A DNA stretch of 64,000 nt. Origin: Todiramphus chloris collaris. Taxonomy: Eukaryota; Chordata; Aves; Coraciiformes; Alcedinidae. Shown here piece after piece: positions 62,363 to 64,000 of this stretch (its first letter is position 1; every line of letters starts with the position of its first letter). Where the stretch lies: positions 53,063,411 through 53,127,410 of the forward strand of contig JANVCC010000018.1 of the NCBI GenBank assembly GCA_025345505.1, given 5' to 3'. Under the pieces are notes generated by a model. That model saw only the letters and a program-made list of their open reading frames with translations. It ran no database searches and was not told the origin of the DNA. A program made the position numbers and the translations under genes.

Positions 62363-64000
62363 TTTTTTTTTTTTTGGTCTTTATTGCATTAGTGATGCTT
62401 AATATGTAAGAATGTTGCAAAGCAACAAATAATGTAGGTCACAAAGTGTATTGCTAAGTTTCATATTAGGTCTCAAAGCTGGTGTTGCAGTCTGTGATCT
62501 TTCAGCACCTTCTACAGTAATTGGCAGAATATAAGTGTCCCCAGTAGAAGACCTACAGATGGACAGAGAAAACAACCACCTGAACTTAATTTCCTTGGGA
62601 ATTCAAACAATAAAAAAAGCCCTAACCAAACAGCTTTGCAATACTTACAGCCATTGCTAGAGTCCCCTAGGGGGACAGATTTTATCCTGAGCAAGGCAAA
62701 GCCTCAAACGAGTGAGCAGAAGGGAAAACCTAGCTATTGCTTGGAACAGTGGTTGCTGGTGGTTTCCTCTCATTATCACCATGGACTCACTATATCAAAA
62801 ACTCCACATGCCAGAGTGAAAGCATCTCAGATCGCCTATAAATCTTAATTATCACTGTGGTTATTAACATTCTCAGGGCCCTCCAAAACAAGTGCTAGGA
62901 TGAGTGTTCCCTCTAATGTCAGTATAGCTAAAATTCTGTCTATTGTACCTAAACATATGCTTTCCAAGGGAGGAAGCATTCTACTTTTTGCTAAACAGTG
63001 ATTCTAACCCTGAGTGAACAGTACCATAGTCCATCCCAAAAGTGACTGCATTAGTGTAGGTGAAATGATTCCTATGCATTATAAACAGTTCCTCTGCTAT
63101 ACGAGAGAGAAAACGCTGTATTGACATGCACGTTTTAGAACCATTATTTAATTATTTACTAATATGACTATTTTTAAAATGTTGAGGAAAAGTACTGGAA
63201 TTTATGTTACTCGTCAAGAAGGGCTGAAAGATACATGCTTCTTTTAGTGAAATATAGTTTAGGGGGAATGCCTGGGACAAGGCTTCTAATACAGAATAGA
63301 TTGTTTTAAAGAGGCCATTAATTTAGTATTCTCTAAGGTGCTTAAGAGGGGGAAGAAGAAATCAGCTTAATTTGCAGCACAGGGGATTCAGTGGGATATT
63401 GGGAAAACCTCTATGAACATTAGGATGGCGCAATAACGGAACAGACTATCAAATGGCATTAGAAAATCCTCTTCATTAGAGGGCGTTTGGAACAGATAAC
63501 ACAAGCTCCTGACAGGAAGGTCAAACACAGACCTGATCCCATCCTTGTGTTTGATCTCCCATCCCATCCAACATTTCTAGGATCCCTGACAAAAACCTGT
63601 TTCAAAAGTAGATTTTGTCTGTCTGTTGGAGATATCCCCCTTTCATCTGCTTTTATTGCCTCTGTGCTTATTTAAGATGTCCTTACTATGAGTTACAACA
63701 TAAGTCTGAAAAATATTTAAAAGAGAAAGTGTATTTTCCCAATTATTTCCATTAGTTTCAGTAACATTAATCTTTCGCCTTCATTTAACCATGAGAAAGT
63801 ATGAATGTCTTTAGGGGTTCTTGTTTTTGTTTTTTGGGGTTTTTTTCCTTTAGGCATTTCAGGAAACAATTTTTTTTTTTTTTTTAATTTCCTTCTAATG
63901 ATAATGTTTTCCTCTCATCCTCAGTATGTTAACACTTTTCTACTAATAACATCAAATACACTTGCCAAAGATTATTGCAGATGTTGGGGTTTTGGGGAAT
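62325..64000 (-). other. MCM9: 3' part of the last MCM9 intron
   Basis: No further MCM9 exon was seen between the acceptor and the window edge. The stretch is AT-rich, with T runs (plus strand) at 62358-62375 and near 63870-63885. Short open frames here do not resemble MCM9 or another known protein. The upstream exons, encoding the helicase part, must lie beyond 64000. Confidence 0.7.

Noticed and set aside
1-64000. CRISPR arrays, tRNA or rRNA genes, mitochondrial insertions
   Set aside because: None was visible; regular spaced repeats are limited to the LTR array and simple repeats.

Overview
This window looks like bird nuclear DNA. The diagnostic repeats are CR1 LINE fragments, with the CR1 3' end and the C-terminal part of the reverse transcriptase readable, together with solo LTRs of endogenous retrovirus types that I associate with avian genomes. 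Nothing in it is bacterial or organellar. I cannot name the species or order from sequence alone.

Only one protein-coding gene is recognised with confidence. The minus strand at 60767-62324 is the last coding exon of MCM9, the helicase paralogue used in homologous recombination repair. It is preceded at its 5' side (higher coordinates) by a good splice acceptor and about 1.7 kb of the last intron, and followed at lower coordinates by a probable 3' UTR. The exon encodes the long, mostly disordered tail, about 518 residues; the helicase part of the protein lies outside the window.

The other 60 kb, downstream of the MCM9 3' end, holds no gene I can identify. In human the next gene on that side is CEP85L, with PLN inside it, so this is probably the matching intergenic interval; that is inferred from synteny and no exon of either gene was seen. 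It contains three CR1 fragments (3.2, 39.0 and 48.2 kb), four LTR-type fossils (4.6, 16.8, 53.5 and 56.0 kb), several simple repeats including a perfect two-phase pentanucleotide array at 43.6 kb, a GC-rich, island-like segment at 37.7-38.7 kb with YY1-like motifs, and a few exon-like or enhancer-like patches of low confidence.

No CRISPR array, operon, toxin system or other novel multi-gene system was found. The observations most worth following are the two very similar same-orientation LTRs 37 kb apart, the tail-to-tail LTR junction near 57.0 kb, the GC-rich island, and two decayed or unrecognised exon-like blocks on the minus strand (16.1-16.3 kb and 51.6-51.9 kb).
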